A DNA stretch of 64,000 nt from an uncultured Methylobacter sp. (GTDB taxonomy: Bacteria; Pseudomonadota; Gammaproteobacteria; Methylococcales; Methylomonadaceae): the NCBI GenBank assembly GCA_903832775.1, contig CAILCX010000071.1, forward strand, positions 41,056-105,055, given 5' to 3'. A model generated the notes under the pieces. That model saw only the letters and a list, made by a program, of their open reading frames with translations, searched no databases and was not told the DNA's origin. Both the position numbers and the translations under genes were made by a program. This document shows positions 31,460 through 42,432 of the stretch, in pieces. The first letter of the stretch is position 1. The number at the start of each line of letters is the position of its first letter.

Positions 31460-32187
31460 GAATACATTTTATCAAGATGAGTCATGATGGCTGTATGATA
31501 GCTTGTGAAGCTAACAGTACGCTGTTGCAGCAATAGAAACTGTTGATTTACGTCTGCATAATTCTTGTTTAGCAGACAGTTTTCTAATGTCTTTGCTGGG
31601 TGCTGAATATCAATCAAGCCACAGAAACTTACAGAGCCATTAAGTTTGTGTGTGGTGTCCTGGGCAATGTCGTATTGGCCATTTTCGATTGCCTCTTTAA
31701 TTTGAAGAATTTGTAAGGGTAATTCTTCAAAGAGTTTTTCGAAAATGGTTTTGGCAAGTTGTTGGTTGTTTTTTGTTTTGCTTAAAAGTATTTGAATATA
31801 ATCTAGTGCCAAATATTTTTTTTGGCAACAGGCTATGATCGTATCAAGTTTTTGTTTTGTTATCGGTTTATTGAGTCTGTCATCGCATTCCAAAAAAGAA
31901 TCAGCATCACTGTGTTGGATTTCATTATCATTAAAAAGAGCGATGATTGGAGTTTTGTTGTTATTGCCCTTGGAGTTTTTGATCTGGGTGATGAAATCCA
32001 AGCTCAAACGATTAAAATCCATTAGTATCAAGTCGAATTGAATTGTCGACAAGAGTTTCAAAATATCATTAAGATTGATAGCTGTAATAATATTTGGATA
32101 GCTCTTGGTTAATATTGTAGAGACAGAGTCGCTGGCATCAATTATTAATATCATGCGGTGTTCGGGTCTTACGGATTCGGTGTACAT
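31453..32187 (-). CDS. Receiver domain fused to Hpt phosphotransfer domain
   Basis: LILMDFN (phospho-Asp), NKPI (Lys) and DTTHKLNGSVSFCG (Hpt His) motifs. Confidence 0.8.
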   Translation of the reverse strand: MYTESVRPEHRMILIIDASDSVSTILTKSYPNIITAINLNDILKLLSTIQFDLILMDFNRLSLDFITQIKNSKGNNNKTPIIALFNDNEIQHSDADSFLECDDRLNKPITKQKLDTIIACCQKKYLALDYIQILLSKTKNNQQLAKTIFEKLFEELPLQILQIKEAIENGQYDIAQDTTHKLNGSVSFCGLIDIQHPAKTLENCLLNKNYADVNQQFLLLQQRTVSFTSYHTAIMTHLDKMYSA

Positions 32188-32531
32188 ATTACTTCCGTGG
32201 CAGTTTTTTTGCAGTTCATTTTACATGAGTCTTCATTTGATCCATTGTTTCTGGCCAGTATTTAAAAAATTCATAGACTTTAATCGCGTCAGTTTTGTGA
32301 CGGCTATAATAAACGCATACTTGCTTATTCGATGCGGTAACAATATACGATGCAGTTAATTATTAGCATTTACTAGTATTCCTATCTTATTCTTTTAAAA
32401 GGATCTTTTTTCTTGTATGATTTGCTGCTTGATGTGGATCGAAGATGGTGTTTTGAAGTTTGTTAGTTTTATTAAAACTTACTCTAAAATTGTTTAATTT
32501 AACTCATTGCTACTTAAATATTTTTTCATTG

Positions 32532-32546
32532 TGGCCTTTAAATTGC
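32532..32546 (+). promoter_or_regulatory. Candidate sigma-54 promoter of the fliL operon
   Basis: TGGCCTTTAAATTGC, GG-N10-GC spacing, 30 nt before the fliL ATG. Confidence 0.65.
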
Positions 32547-32575
32547 TAGTTTATTAAAAACAAAAGGATTGCGAT

Positions 32576-33076
32576 ATGGCTGAGATTGAGCAAGAAGGGG
32601 TGAAAAAGTCCCCTAAAAAACTTATCATTATTATTGTCGCTGTGTTAGTTTTATTGGCCGGTGCGGGTGGTGGTGCTTTCTTTTTTATGAAGGGAGGCGA
32701 TGCTGCTAAAGAAGAAAAAGTCGAACAGGCTACTGAAGATGAGTCTGCAGCGCATGCGGAAAAGATTTATTTTGAAATGAGCAAGCCTCTCGTTGTTGAT
32801 TTCCCTAAAGGCTCGGCCGTCAAACACGGGCGAATTACGATATCAATGTTGGTTGAAGGCGCGGAGACAACTGAAATTTTGAAAAAAAATGAACCCATGA
32901 TACGAAACAACCTTTTAATGCTTATTGGCGCCCAAGATAGTAATGTTTTAAATACCTGTGAAGGAAAAGAGGCGTTGCAAAAAGCCATGTTGGATGATGT
33001 GATGGTTGTCATCAAGAAAATGGCTGGTAAAGGCCAAGTTGAAGAGGTTTTTTTTACGTCATTTGTAATGCAATAA
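32576..33076 (+). CDS. fliL: Flagellar basal body-associated protein FliL
   Basis: N-terminal TM, FliL domain; position before fliM. Confidence 0.93.
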   Translation: MAEIEQEGVKKSPKKLIIIIVAVLVLLAGAGGGAFFFMKGGDAAKEEKVEQATEDESAAHAEKIYFEMSKPLVVDFPKGSAVKHGRITISMLVEGAETTEILKKNEPMIRNNLLMLIGAQDSNVLNTCEGKEALQKAMLDDVMVVIKKMAGKGQVEEVFFTSFVMQ

Positions 33077-33077
33077 C

Positions 33078-34073
33078 ATGAGTGATTTACTCTCCCAGGC
33101 AGAAATTGATGCGCTTTTAAATGGTGTCAGCGATGGAGATATTGAGACAGAGGACGAATCTGATTTCTATACGGAAGCTGATGATCAGGAGTTTCATGAT
33201 AAAGGTGCTGTTAGGGAGTATGACTTCGCGAGTCAGGAAAGGATCGTTCGTGGGCGTATGCCGACGCTGGAAATGGTCAATGAAAGGTTTGCCCGCTTTA
33301 TCCGCATTTCGTTATTCAATTTTTTACGTCGCTCCGCAGAAATCTTTATCTCAGGTATTCAGGTCCAAAAATTTTCCGAATATATTCAGGGATTACTTGT
33401 TCCCAATAATTTAACAATTATTCGATTTAATCCCTTGCGCGGCAAAGCTTTGATCGTGATTGATCCAAGATTAGTCTTTACTGTGGTTGATAATTTTTTT
33501 GGGGGGGCCGGACAGTTTTATAATCAGACTGAAGGCAGGGAGTTTACGCCAACCGAAATGCGGGTGGTAAGAATCATCATTGATATGATTTTTAAGGACT
33601 TGAAGGAAGCCTGGAAGCCGGTTATGGAGATTGATTTTGAATATGTCAGTTCCGAAATTAATCCGCGCTTCGCAAATATTATTGGTCCCGGTGAAATTGT
33701 TGTCATTTCCACAATCCATATTGAATTGGAAGGTGGGGGAGGTGATGTGAATATTGTTATGCCCTATGCGATGCTTGAACCGATCAGGGAGTTATTGGAT
33801 GCTATCAGTAGTGACAGTGGTGAAGTAGACGGTGGCTGGCAAATGGCCTTGCGTGGCGAAGTGCTCAGGGCAAAAGTTACAGTAAACAGTCTGTTGGTAG
33901 AAAAAAACATGACTATCAGAGACGTTATGCGGTTAAAAAAAGGTGACGTAATTCCGATTGATATGCCTGAGACAGTAATTCTTAAAGCGGAGGGAATTCC
34001 AGTGTTTGAAGGTAAAGTCGGTATATCAGATGGCAATTATGCAATACAAATTATTGATAAGGTAAGCTCTTGA
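33078..34073 (+). CDS. fliM: Flagellar motor switch protein FliM
   Basis: MSDLLSQAEIDALLNGVSDG. Confidence 0.98.
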   Translation: MSDLLSQAEIDALLNGVSDGDIETEDESDFYTEADDQEFHDKGAVREYDFASQERIVRGRMPTLEMVNERFARFIRISLFNFLRRSAEIFISGIQVQKFSEYIQGLLVPNNLTIIRFNPLRGKALIVIDPRLVFTVVDNFFGGAGQFYNQTEGREFTPTEMRVVRIIIDMIFKDLKEAWKPVMEIDFEYVSSEINPRFANIIGPGEIVVISTIHIELEGGGGDVNIVMPYAMLEPIRELLDAISSDSGEVDGGWQMALRGEVLRAKVTVNSLLVEKNMTIRDVMRLKKGDVIPIDMPETVILKAEGIPVFEGKVGISDGNYAIQIIDKVSS

Positions 34074-34127
34074 ACCAATCTGCTGGGGCATCGGGTTTGA
34101 CTATGATAACTAAGGTTGGTAAATAAG

Positions 34128-34508
34128 ATGAGTGAATATTCAGACACACATGACGGGCCAGAAACGATTGATGATTTTGAAGCGGCCGCATTTCAGGAAT
34201 TTAATGAGCAAGTCGAAGATAAGAAATCGTCATCAGCATTAGGTGATGAAGTTAATCTTGATGTGATTTTGGATGTCCCCGTGACGATTTCAATGGAAAT
34301 TGGTCGGACACAAATTAATATCAGGAATCTTTTGCAGTTGAATCAGGGGTCTGTTGTTGAATTGGAGCGATTTGCCGGTGAGCCGCTTGATGTCATGGTG
34401 AATGGTACTTTGATTGCGCATGGTGAAGTGGTAGTGATCAACGATAAATTCGGGATTCGCTTGACTGATGTTATCAGTCCCTCCGAGCGGGTTAAAAGAT
34501 TAGCCTGA
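34128..34508 (+). CDS. fliN: Flagellar motor switch protein FliN
   Basis: NLDVILDVPVTISMEIGRTQINIRNLLQLNQGSVVELERFAGEPLDV; start set to ATG of MSEYSD. Confidence 0.97.
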   Translation: MSEYSDTHDGPETIDDFEAAAFQEFNEQVEDKKSSSALGDEVNLDVILDVPVTISMEIGRTQINIRNLLQLNQGSVVELERFAGEPLDVMVNGTLIAHGEVVVINDKFGIRLTDVISPSERVKRLA

Positions 34509-34954
34509 TGTTAGAAAGAATGTTAGCCGCATTATTTTTTATCGGCTGGTTTCCAAGTTGTTTCGCCGTGCAGGATTCGGACTCGCCCAAACAGGCAGCA
34601 AGAGTAGTTTCCTCGGGAGATATGCTGCATTGGACTGTCGGGTTGCTGATAGTTTTGGCGATTTTTTTCTTTTGTGTTTGGGGCATGCGAAAGTTAAATG
34701 GTGTCGCGGTCAGTAGTGCAGAAAAAATGCGCGTTGTGGGCGGTTTGTCGTTAGGCATACGGGAAAAAGTTATCTTGCTTCAGGTTGGAAAAAAGCAGTT
34801 GGTTTTGGGTGTGACACCGGGGCGTATTGACACCTTACATGTTCTCGAAGGAGATGATTGTTTAAATCAGGGTGAACTGTCCACATCCAAAAACCTAGAT
34901 AACGGCTTTGCGTATCACTTAATGCAAGTGATGAAAGGGCGGGTTGATGGTTAA
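34508..34954 (+). CDS. fliO: Flagellar biosynthetic protein FliO
   Basis: Single TM then FliO domain; between fliN and fliP. Confidence 0.9.
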   Translation: MLERMLAALFFIGWFPSCFAVQDSDSPKQAARVVSSGDMLHWTVGLLIVLAIFFFCVWGMRKLNGVAVSSAEKMRVVGGLSLGIREKVILLQVGKKQLVLGVTPGRIDTLHVLEGDDCLNQGELSTSKNLDNGFAYHLMQVMKGRVDG

Positions 34955-35702
34955 AATGATAGTGTGCAGGATGCTTTTTATAGGTCTGGTATTTTTGTTG
35001 GTGGATACCCCGGCCTTTGCAGCCGGAATTGAAGCAGTGACTGTTACCACGGGCAAGCAAGGCGCCCAGACTTATACGGTAACGATTCAGATCCTGGCGC
35101 TGATGACTTTGCTAACGGTGTTGCCTGCATTGTTACTGACCATGACTTCCTTTACCAGAATCATGATTGTGCTCAGTTTGTTGCGGACGGCATTAGGCAC
35201 GGGGCAGGCTCCCAGTAATCAGGTATTATTAGGATTGTCTTTGTTTTTGACTATTTTTATTATGATGCCGGTTTTTGAGAAGGTGAATACAGACGCTATT
35301 CAACCTTACATGGAAGAAAAAATTGATGTTAAGGTCGCCATTGAAAAAGCCTCAGAGCCTTTCAGGCAATTCATGCTAAAACAAACCAGAGAGGCCGATC
35401 TTGAGTTATTTGTCCGTATCTCCGGTAATGCAGAGATTCAATCAATGGACAACGTGCCGTTTTCTTTATTGTTGCCAGCTTTTGTAACCAGTGAACTGAA
35501 AACAGCTTTCCAAATTGGATTTCTGATTTTTCTGCCTTTTTTGATTATCGATTTAGTGGTTGCGAGTGTACTGATGTCTATGGGGATGATGATGTTGTCA
35601 CCGATGATTATTTCGCTTCCTTTTAAAATAATGTTGTTTGTTCTTGCAGATGGCTGGTCTTTAATTATGGAAATGTTGGCTGCAAGCTTTTATGTTAGTT
35701 AG
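34944..35702 (+). CDS. fliP: Flagellar biosynthetic protein FliP
   Basis: [34 protein letters not shown]. Confidence 0.98.
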   Translation: MMVKMIVCRMLFIGLVFLLVDTPAFAAGIEAVTVTTGKQGAQTYTVTIQILALMTLLTVLPALLLTMTSFTRIMIVLSLLRTALGTGQAPSNQVLLGLSLFLTIFIMMPVFEKVNTDAIQPYMEEKIDVKVAIEKASEPFRQFMLKQTREADLELFVRISGNAEIQSMDNVPFSLLLPAFVTSELKTAFQIGFLIFLPFLIIDLVVASVLMSMGMMMLSPMIISLPFKIMLFVLADGWSLIMEMLAASFYVS

Positions 35703-35737
35703 CACGATATTGTTTTATGGTGTCTATGAGGTGAATA

Positions 35738-36007
35738 ATGTTACCTGAAACGGTTTACATGGTTGGACAGGAGGCCATGATTGTTGCAATCAAACTAACT
35801 GCGCCAGTGTTGTTACCGTCTTTAGCCGTTGGTTTGATAATCGCGATGTTTCAAGCGGCTACCCAGATTAACGAAGCTACCTTGACCTTTGTGCCCAAGG
35901 TGATTGTCATAGGAATTGTTATGATGATTATGGGGCCGGCAATGTTGCAAATGTTCCTTGATTATTTTCAGGGATTGATTAGGGATATTCCACATTTAAT
36001 TGGTTAA
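35738..36007 (+). CDS. fliQ: Flagellar biosynthetic protein FliQ
   Basis: 89 aa, AMFQAATQINEATLTFVPKV. Confidence 0.97.
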   Translation: MLPETVYMVGQEAMIVAIKLTAPVLLPSLAVGLIIAMFQAATQINEATLTFVPKVIVIGIVMMIMGPAMLQMFLDYFQGLIRDIPHLIG

Positions 36008-36784
36008 ATGTTGAACTTTACCGAAGAGCAAATTCTCAGTCAGGTGGCTTTGTTTATCTGGCCCTTAATGCGAATAAGCGCCATGTTTGTGTCCATACCA
36101 CTCTTTAGCATTCGGGCTGTACCGGCCAGAGTCAGGCTGATTCTTTCCGTAGCGATTACGCTGGTTATCATGCCTTTGCTCCCTCCCTTGCCATCTGTCG
36201 AAATGTTCAGTTATACCGGCTTTATGATGGCTCTGACGCAATTAATGATTGGTCTGACCAGTGGATTTATTCTTCAATTGGTTTTTGCTGCAGTTGTTTT
36301 TGCGGGTCAAGGTGTTGCCTTGAGTATGGGGTTGGGTTTTTCAATGATGGTCGATCCACAAAACGGGCAACAGGTTCCTGTGATTGCGCAACTGTATACG
36401 GTGACTACTACCTTGATTTTTATCAGTTTAGATGGGCACCTCATGTTGATTCAAATGCTGTTGGATAGTTTTAAATCGTTGCCGATTGGTATTGAGGGAA
36501 TTGATAAGGCAGGTATCTGGTCTATTCTTGAATGGAGCAGCAGGATGTTTGCAGGTGGTTTATTACTGGCGATGCCGGTCATTGCCAGTTTGTTGTTGGT
36601 TAATATTATTTTTGGGGTGGCAGCCCGAGCCGCCCCGCAATTACAGGTCTTTTCGGTCGGTTTTCCGGTAACCTTGATGTTGGGGTTAATGCTGGTTTGG
36701 AAAACATTACCCGATGCGCTGGATCAATTTTCAGGCATGATGAGTGATGGCTATGATTTTATTGGACAGTTGTTGCGACTGTAA
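36008..36784 (+). CDS. fliR: Flagellar biosynthetic protein FliR
   Basis: Family sequence and order. Confidence 0.96.
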   Translation: MLNFTEEQILSQVALFIWPLMRISAMFVSIPLFSIRAVPARVRLILSVAITLVIMPLLPPLPSVEMFSYTGFMMALTQLMIGLTSGFILQLVFAAVVFAGQGVALSMGLGFSMMVDPQNGQQVPVIAQLYTVTTTLIFISLDGHLMLIQMLLDSFKSLPIGIEGIDKAGIWSILEWSSRMFAGGLLLAMPVIASLLLVNIIFGVAARAAPQLQVFSVGFPVTLMLGLMLVWKTLPDALDQFSGMMSDGYDFIGQLLRL

Positions 36785-36787
36785 CTT

Positions 36788-37918
36788 ATGGCAGAAGATT
36801 CCGATCAAGAAAAAACCGAAGAACCTACCAGTAAGCGTTTAGAAGACGCCCGTAAAAAAGGTCAGATTGCCCGTTCCAGAGAGCTTAATACTTTCGCAAT
36901 GCTGATGGTGAGTGCTGCCTTGTTTTTGATGCAGGGTGGAGCAATTGGCAAGGGTTTGTTAAATATGATGCGGGCAGAGTTTCAGATGAGCCGGGCCACC
37001 ATCTTTGATCCGCACAGTATTATATTGCATTTTAAGCAAGCCATGATTGATGGCTTGATGATGATTAGTCCATTTCTGGCATTAACGGTGTTAGTTGCCA
37101 TAGTGGCTCCGATATCCTTGGGTGGCTGGATATTTAGTTGGGACGCAATTACGCCTAAGCTTGAAAAAATGGATCCCATTAAAGGCATCCCTCGCTTGTT
37201 TGCAATGCGGGGCTGGATCGAGATGCTTAAAGCGTTATTGAAGATTTTATTGATTTTCGCGGTATCGGTTGCTTTGTATCGGTCAAATATTAATGAATTA
37301 TTGAGCTTGGGTGCCGAACCCATGGAGCAGTCGATTGCTCATTCCTTAAAAATCATTGGGATGTGTTTTTTGTTGTTAAGCGCTTCACTGGTAGTGATTG
37401 CGATGATAGATGTGCCTTATCAATTGTGGGATCACAGCAAGAAATTGAAAATGACCTTGCAGGAAATCAAGGATGAACATAAAGAGTCGGAGGGTAGCCC
37501 TGAAGTTAAAGGGCGGCAACGCAGAATGCAGATGGATATGGCGCAGAATCGAATGATGGCGGAAGTGCCTAAGGCTGATGTTATTGTCACCAATCCCAGT
37601 CATTATGCGGTGGCTTTACGCTATGACCAGAATTCAAATAGTGCGCCACGACTAATTGCGAAGGGTGTCGATTTGATTGCTGCTCAAATTCGTAATGTTG
37701 CAATAGGCGCCGAGGTGCCGCTTGTTGCTTCGCCACCGTTAGCCAGAGCTCTTTATTATTCGACCGAGATCGATAAAGAAATTCCACAAGGACTCTATCT
37801 GGCAGTGGCCCAAATACTTGCTTATGTTTATCAGTTAAAAGCTGCCCAGGCAAATGATTGGCGGGTACCTTCCCTACCTGCGGATATTAATGTACCAGAT
37901 GAATTTAAACAGGGTTAA
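36788..37918 (+). CDS. flhB: Flagellar biosynthetic protein FlhB
   Basis: EKTEEPTSKRLEDARKKGQIARSREL and NPSHYAVALRY autocleavage NPTH-like site (NPSH). Confidence 0.97.
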   Translation: MAEDSDQEKTEEPTSKRLEDARKKGQIARSRELNTFAMLMVSAALFLMQGGAIGKGLLNMMRAEFQMSRATIFDPHSIILHFKQAMIDGLMMISPFLALTVLVAIVAPISLGGWIFSWDAITPKLEKMDPIKGIPRLFAMRGWIEMLKALLKILLIFAVSVALYRSNINELLSLGAEPMEQSIAHSLKIIGMCFLLLSASLVVIAMIDVPYQLWDHSKKLKMTLQEIKDEHKESEGSPEVKGRQRRMQMDMAQNRMMAEVPKADVIVTNPSHYAVALRYDQNSNSAPRLIAKGVDLIAAQIRNVAIGAEVPLVASPPLARALYYSTEIDKEIPQGLYLAVAQILAYVYQLKAAQANDWRVPSLPADINVPDEFKQG

Positions 37919-37924
37919 TCGGAT

Positions 37925-40024
37925 ATGGATTTTACTAAATTAAAAGCGGCGTTAGGAGTGCTTGGCAAAGCAGAGTTGGGGGCGCCCTTAGTTATCGTCA
38001 TGGTATTGTCCATGCTGATATTGCCCTTGCCAGCCTTTGTACTTGATCTGCTGTTTACCTTTAATATCGCCTTTTCGTTAATCATATTGCTGGTGGTTGT
38101 TTACACCGTAAAGCCTTTAGAGTTCGCTTCATTTCCGACGGTAATTTTACTTGCAACGATATTGCGTTTGGCGCTTAACGTTGCTTCGACACGTATCGTA
38201 CTGATTGAAGGGCATAAGGGCGGTGATGCAGCCGGCAAGGTGATTGAAGCATTTGGCGCTTTCGTTATTGGTGGTAATTTTGCCGTGGGTCTGGTGGTCT
38301 TTGCGATTTTGATCATCATCAATTTTATGGTTGTTACCAAAGGAGCCGGGCGTATTGCCGAGGTAGGAGCAAGGTTTACGCTGGACGCGATGCCGGGTAA
38401 ACAAATGGCGATAGATGCGGATCTAAATGCCGGATTACTGACACAGGATGAGGCGCGCATACGGCGTGCCGAAGTGGCTACCGAGGCCGATTTCTATGGC
38501 TCTATGGATGGTGCGAGCAAATTCGTCAGGGGTGATGCCGTTGCCGGGATTATTATTTTATTTGTCAATATGATTGGCGGTTTGGCTATTGGTGTTCTTC
38601 AACATGACTTAAGTTTTGCCGAGGCGGGAAAAATTTATGTTTTGCTGTCAATCGGTGATGGCCTGGTTGCCCAAATACCTTCTTTACTGTTATCAACGGC
38701 ATCAGCTTTGGTTGTTACAAAGGTCGGCAGCAGTGGTGAAAATATTGGTCAACAGGTTACTTCCCAGTTATTTGCCAATCCAAAAGCATTGACGGTAACC
38801 GCGGTCGTGGTAGGTGCTTTGGGGATTATTCCAGGCATGCCAAATCTGGTTTTTATTTTATTGGCTCTGGTTTTAGCGGGTTCTGCTTATTTAATTGAGA
38901 AGAAGCATAAAGAAATTGAATCTATGACAGTCGATTATCCCCAAGAGTTGGCGCTTAATGCGCCGCCTATGGAAACTAAAGAATTGGGCTGGGATGATGT
39001 GATGCCGGTTGATGTTGTTGGCTTGGAAGTCGGTTATCGACTCATTCCTTTGGTGGATAAGAACCAAGGTGGACAATTGATGGTTCGTATCAAAGGCGTG
39101 CGGAAAAAACTGTCGCAAGAGCTGGGTTTTTTAATTCCTTCGGTTCATATCCGGGATAATCTAGATTTAAGTCCGACAGCTTACCGAATTTCCTTAATGG
39201 GCGTCACTATCGGTGAATCTGAGATTATGCCTGATATGGAAATGGCTATTAATCCGGGGCGTGTATTTGGTACGTTGAAAGGGAATGTCTGCAAGGATCC
39301 GGCTTTTGGTCTGGATGCCGTATGGATAGAGTCCAATCAAAAAGATCATGCGCAAACACTGGGTTATACTGTCGTTGATCCTGGAACCGTGGTGGCGACG
39401 CATCTTAGTCATTTGTTACAGTCACATGCTCACGAATTATTTGGTTATGATGAGGCTCATAAAATCCTTGATAATCTGGCTAAGTCGGCGCCTAAGTTGG
39501 TTGAAGATCTGGTGCCCAAGACCTTGCCGTTGGGTGTGGTCGTTAAAGTCTTGCAGAATCTGCTGCAAGAGCATGTGCCTATTCGAGATATGCGCAGTAT
39601 AGTCGAAACTTTGGCGGAGTACGGGCTAAGAAGTCAAGATCCCGACATCTTGACTTCGGCAGTAAGAGCCTCGTTAGGCCGGTTAATTATCCATGAAATC
39701 AGTGGTATGCAAGATGAATTGCCGGTTATTACACTGGACCATGAATTGGAACAGTTATTGCATAAATCATTGCAGACGGCTGGTGAAAGTGGTGTTGGAA
39801 TTGAGCCGGGTTTAGCAGAACAGATGCATACGTCCTTACAGGAAAGTATGCAGAAAATGGAAATTGAGGGACAAACAGCGGTATTGTTGGTTTCTTCTTA
39901 TATTCGTCCCTGGCTATCCCGATTCGTTCGCCATTCAATTCCCGGCTTACATGTCTTGGCATACAATGAAATACCGGCTGATCGTCAGATTAAGGTAGTT
40001 TCAACGGTCGGACGACGGACTTAG
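37925..40024 (+). CDS. flhA: Flagellar biosynthetic protein FlhA
   Basis: 699 aa, FHIPEP family sequence. Confidence 0.98.
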   Translation: MDFTKLKAALGVLGKAELGAPLVIVMVLSMLILPLPAFVLDLLFTFNIAFSLIILLVVVYTVKPLEFASFPTVILLATILRLALNVASTRIVLIEGHKGGDAAGKVIEAFGAFVIGGNFAVGLVVFAILIIINFMVVTKGAGRIAEVGARFTLDAMPGKQMAIDADLNAGLLTQDEARIRRAEVATEADFYGSMDGASKFVRGDAVAGIIILFVNMIGGLAIGVLQHDLSFAEAGKIYVLLSIGDGLVAQIPSLLLSTASALVVTKVGSSGENIGQQVTSQLFANPKALTVTAVVVGALGIIPGMPNLVFILLALVLAGSAYLIEKKHKEIESMTVDYPQELALNAPPMETKELGWDDVMPVDVVGLEVGYRLIPLVDKNQGGQLMVRIKGVRKKLSQELGFLIPSVHIRDNLDLSPTAYRISLMGVTIGESEIMPDMEMAINPGRVFGTLKGNVCKDPAFGLDAVWIESNQKDHAQTLGYTVVDPGTVVATHLSHLLQSHAHELFGYDEAHKILDNLAKSAPKLVEDLVPKTLPLGVVVKVLQNLLQEHVPIRDMRSIVETLAEYGLRSQDPDILTSAVRASLGRLIIHEISGMQDELPVITLDHELEQLLHKSLQTAGESGVGIEPGLAEQMHTSLQESMQKMEIEGQTAVLLVSSYIRPWLSRFVRHSIPGLHVLAYNEIPADRQIKVVSTVGRRT

Positions 40025-40040
40025 CACATGAGGCTTAATT

Positions 40041-41567
40041 ATGAAGATTAAACGATTTTTTGCACCAGATATACGGCAGGCCATGCGCATGGTTAAAGAA
40101 GAATTGGGCGCAGATGCAGTTATTATGTCAAACAAGTCTGTTGATGGCGGTGTCGAGATTGTTGCTGCGCGCGATTTTGATGAGCAGTTGATTCAGAGCA
40201 AGTTGCAAAAACAGGCTTTAGATCAACAAGCTGCTGCCAAGTCTCAGCAATTTTCTGGCGAAGATAAGCATGAGACTAAAAAAATTGATTTGCCTGATTT
40301 TGAAGCAGATAAAAATCGTTTACATGTATTAAGTAGCGAAAGGAAAAGAAGTGCAGAAGGATTTGTTTCTGAGAGAACTTCAGTACAGTCACAACGATTC
40401 TCTGGCGATACCAGTACTTCCACCATACTTGGCCGCCGGAATATTGACGAATATGTAGGTTATGCAGAAAAAATTAATTTGCGGGGTAATCCCGAAACGG
40501 TAATTGCAAAATCTGCTAATGGTTCCGAAAAGATTTCCATGGCAGGATCAGAAAGGTCGAGGACAAACAGTTCAACAAGTCCTTATTCCAGTGTACCTCC
40601 TGTCACAAAAAGACCGATGTCCACTGAAAAGCAGGGAAATCTTTCCGATAATCTATTAATGGAAATGAGCAGGGAACTTAAATCTTTAAGGTCTGAGATG
40701 GATTCCAAATTGGCGAGCATCAGTTGGGGCGGAATCTCTAAAGCCAACCCAGTCAGGACAGAGTTACTACATCGTTTGGGCGGGATGAGTATTTCAAGAA
40801 AACTAAGCGTGAAAATCGCCGATCGTTTTACCAATCAAACTGATGTGGAACTTGCTTTTAATCAGGCTCAAGAGTTGCTCACTAAAGTACTTCCTGTCGC
40901 TGATGATGATTTACTGCAGTATGGTGGCATTGTCGCTTTGGTAGGACCTACCGGCGTGGGAAAAACCACGACGATTGCAAAACTGGCTGCCAAATTTATT
41001 TTAAAGCATGGTCCCAGACAGGTTGCATTGATTACTACAGATAATTACCGTATTGGTGCTCATGAGCAACTCAATACCTATGGGCGTATATTGGATGTCC
41101 CTGTTCGTGTTGCTTCCAGTGCAACGGAGTTGCATAATCTGATTAATGGTTTTTCAGATAAACGGCTCATATTGATTGATACCGCAGGGATGAGTCAGCG
41201 TGATATGAAATTGGTTGAGCAAATTAATACTTTACAGCAGAGCGGACAAACTATTAAATCGTATCTGGTGATGTCCGCAGCAACTGAATATAAGGCGATG
41301 AATGAAATAATCAAAGCGTTTCAAGTATTTGAGCCTCAAGCAAGTATTTTGACTAAACTGGATGAGGCGGCGACTATCGGATCGGCTATCTCCTCAATTA
41401 TTGAACATAACTTACCTATCGCTTTCATTGCCGACGGACAACAAGTCCCTGAAGATATGCATAGTCCTTGTTCCAGAACCTTAATCGCGCAATGTGTGGC
41501 GGAGTTGGAACAGGAAACAGATTATGATGTGAATAATGAAGTTTGGGCGGCGCAAGGCTATGCATAA
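40041..41567 (+). CDS. flhF: Flagellar SRP-like GTPase FlhF
   Basis: GPTGVGKTTTIAKLAAKF, DTAGMSQRD. Confidence 0.96.
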   Translation: MKIKRFFAPDIRQAMRMVKEELGADAVIMSNKSVDGGVEIVAARDFDEQLIQSKLQKQALDQQAAAKSQQFSGEDKHETKKIDLPDFEADKNRLHVLSSERKRSAEGFVSERTSVQSQRFSGDTSTSTILGRRNIDEYVGYAEKINLRGNPETVIAKSANGSEKISMAGSERSRTNSSTSPYSSVPPVTKRPMSTEKQGNLSDNLLMEMSRELKSLRSEMDSKLASISWGGISKANPVRTELLHRLGGMSISRKLSVKIADRFTNQTDVELAFNQAQELLTKVLPVADDDLLQYGGIVALVGPTGVGKTTTIAKLAAKFILKHGPRQVALITTDNYRIGAHEQLNTYGRILDVPVRVASSATELHNLINGFSDKRLILIDTAGMSQRDMKLVEQINTLQQSGQTIKSYLVMSAATEYKAMNEIIKAFQVFEPQASILTKLDEAATIGSAISSIIEHNLPIAFIADGQQVPEDMHSPCSRTLIAQCVAELEQETDYDVNNEVWAAQGYA

Positions 41568-42432
41568 TCAACTTGATCAGGCAGCTGGGATAAGGAATAT
41601 GAACAAAGTCAAACCTGTTCGGGTTATTGCTGTCACCAGTGGAAAAGGTGGAGTCGGTAAAACCAATTTGTCGGTTAATATAGGGATAGCATTATCACAG
41701 ATGGGGCAGCGAGTAGTATTGATGGATGCGGACATGGGGTTGGCAAACGTTGATATTTTGTTGGGCGTATATCCCAAGTTTAATCTATCTCATGTTTTGT
41801 CGGGAGAAAAAACCTTAGATGAAATTATGATTGATGGTCCCTCAGGTTTAAGAGTTATTCCAGGTGCATCGGGTATTCAAAAGATGTCCGAGCTTAGCAC
41901 TATTGAGCAGGCCTCAGTAATTCATGCCTTTAGTGAGATTGATCAGAATATTGACGTATTGATTGTCGATACAGCTGCCGGTATTTCTGCAAGTGTGGTC
42001 AATTTTGCTCGCGCCTGCCAGGAAATTATTGTTGTCGTCTGTGATGAGCCAACATCATTAACCGATGCATACGCCTTTATTAAGTTACTTAACAGAGACT
42101 ATGGCTTATCAAGCTTTCATGTCGTAACCAATATGGTTCAAACCGTTCAGCAAGGTCATGCTTTGTTTGAAAAATTAAGTAAAGTGACCGATCGTTATCT
42201 TGATGTTACCTTAAAGTTTGCCGGTGCAGTGCCTTATGACGAATATTTGCGTAAATCAGTTCAAAAGCAAACGCCTGTCGTTGTTGGTTTTCCGCGAAGT
42301 AAGGCGGCGCTTGCTTTAAAAACCGTAGCGGCAAGAATTGATAGCTGGCCAATTAAATCTCAGGCTGGCGGTTATATTGAGTTTTTTATTGAAAGAATGA
42401 TTCAGTACGGTTCCCAAAAGGATGTCGCATGA
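41560..42432 (+). CDS. flhG: MinD/ParA-like flagellar number regulator FlhG/FleN
   Basis: VIAVTSGKGGVGKTNLSVNIG; start set to ATG MHNQLDQAAG. Confidence 0.95.
   Translation: MHNQLDQAAGIRNMNKVKPVRVIAVTSGKGGVGKTNLSVNIGIALSQMGQRVVLMDADMGLANVDILLGVYPKFNLSHVLSGEKTLDEIMIDGPSGLRVIPGASGIQKMSELSTIEQASVIHAFSEIDQNIDVLIVDTAAGISASVVNFARACQEIIVVVCDEPTSLTDAYAFIKLLNRDYGLSSFHVVTNMVQTVQQGHALFEKLSKVTDRYLDVTLKFAGAVPYDEYLRKSVQKQTPVVVGFPRSKAALALKTVAARIDSWPIKSQAGGYIEFFIERMIQYGSQKDVA

Noticed and set aside
38101-38460. 119-aa antisense ORF in flhA
   Set aside because: Shadow ORF; flhA is unambiguous
40244-40834. Antisense ORFs in flhF
   Set aside because: Shadow ORFs; no initiation context or family resemblance
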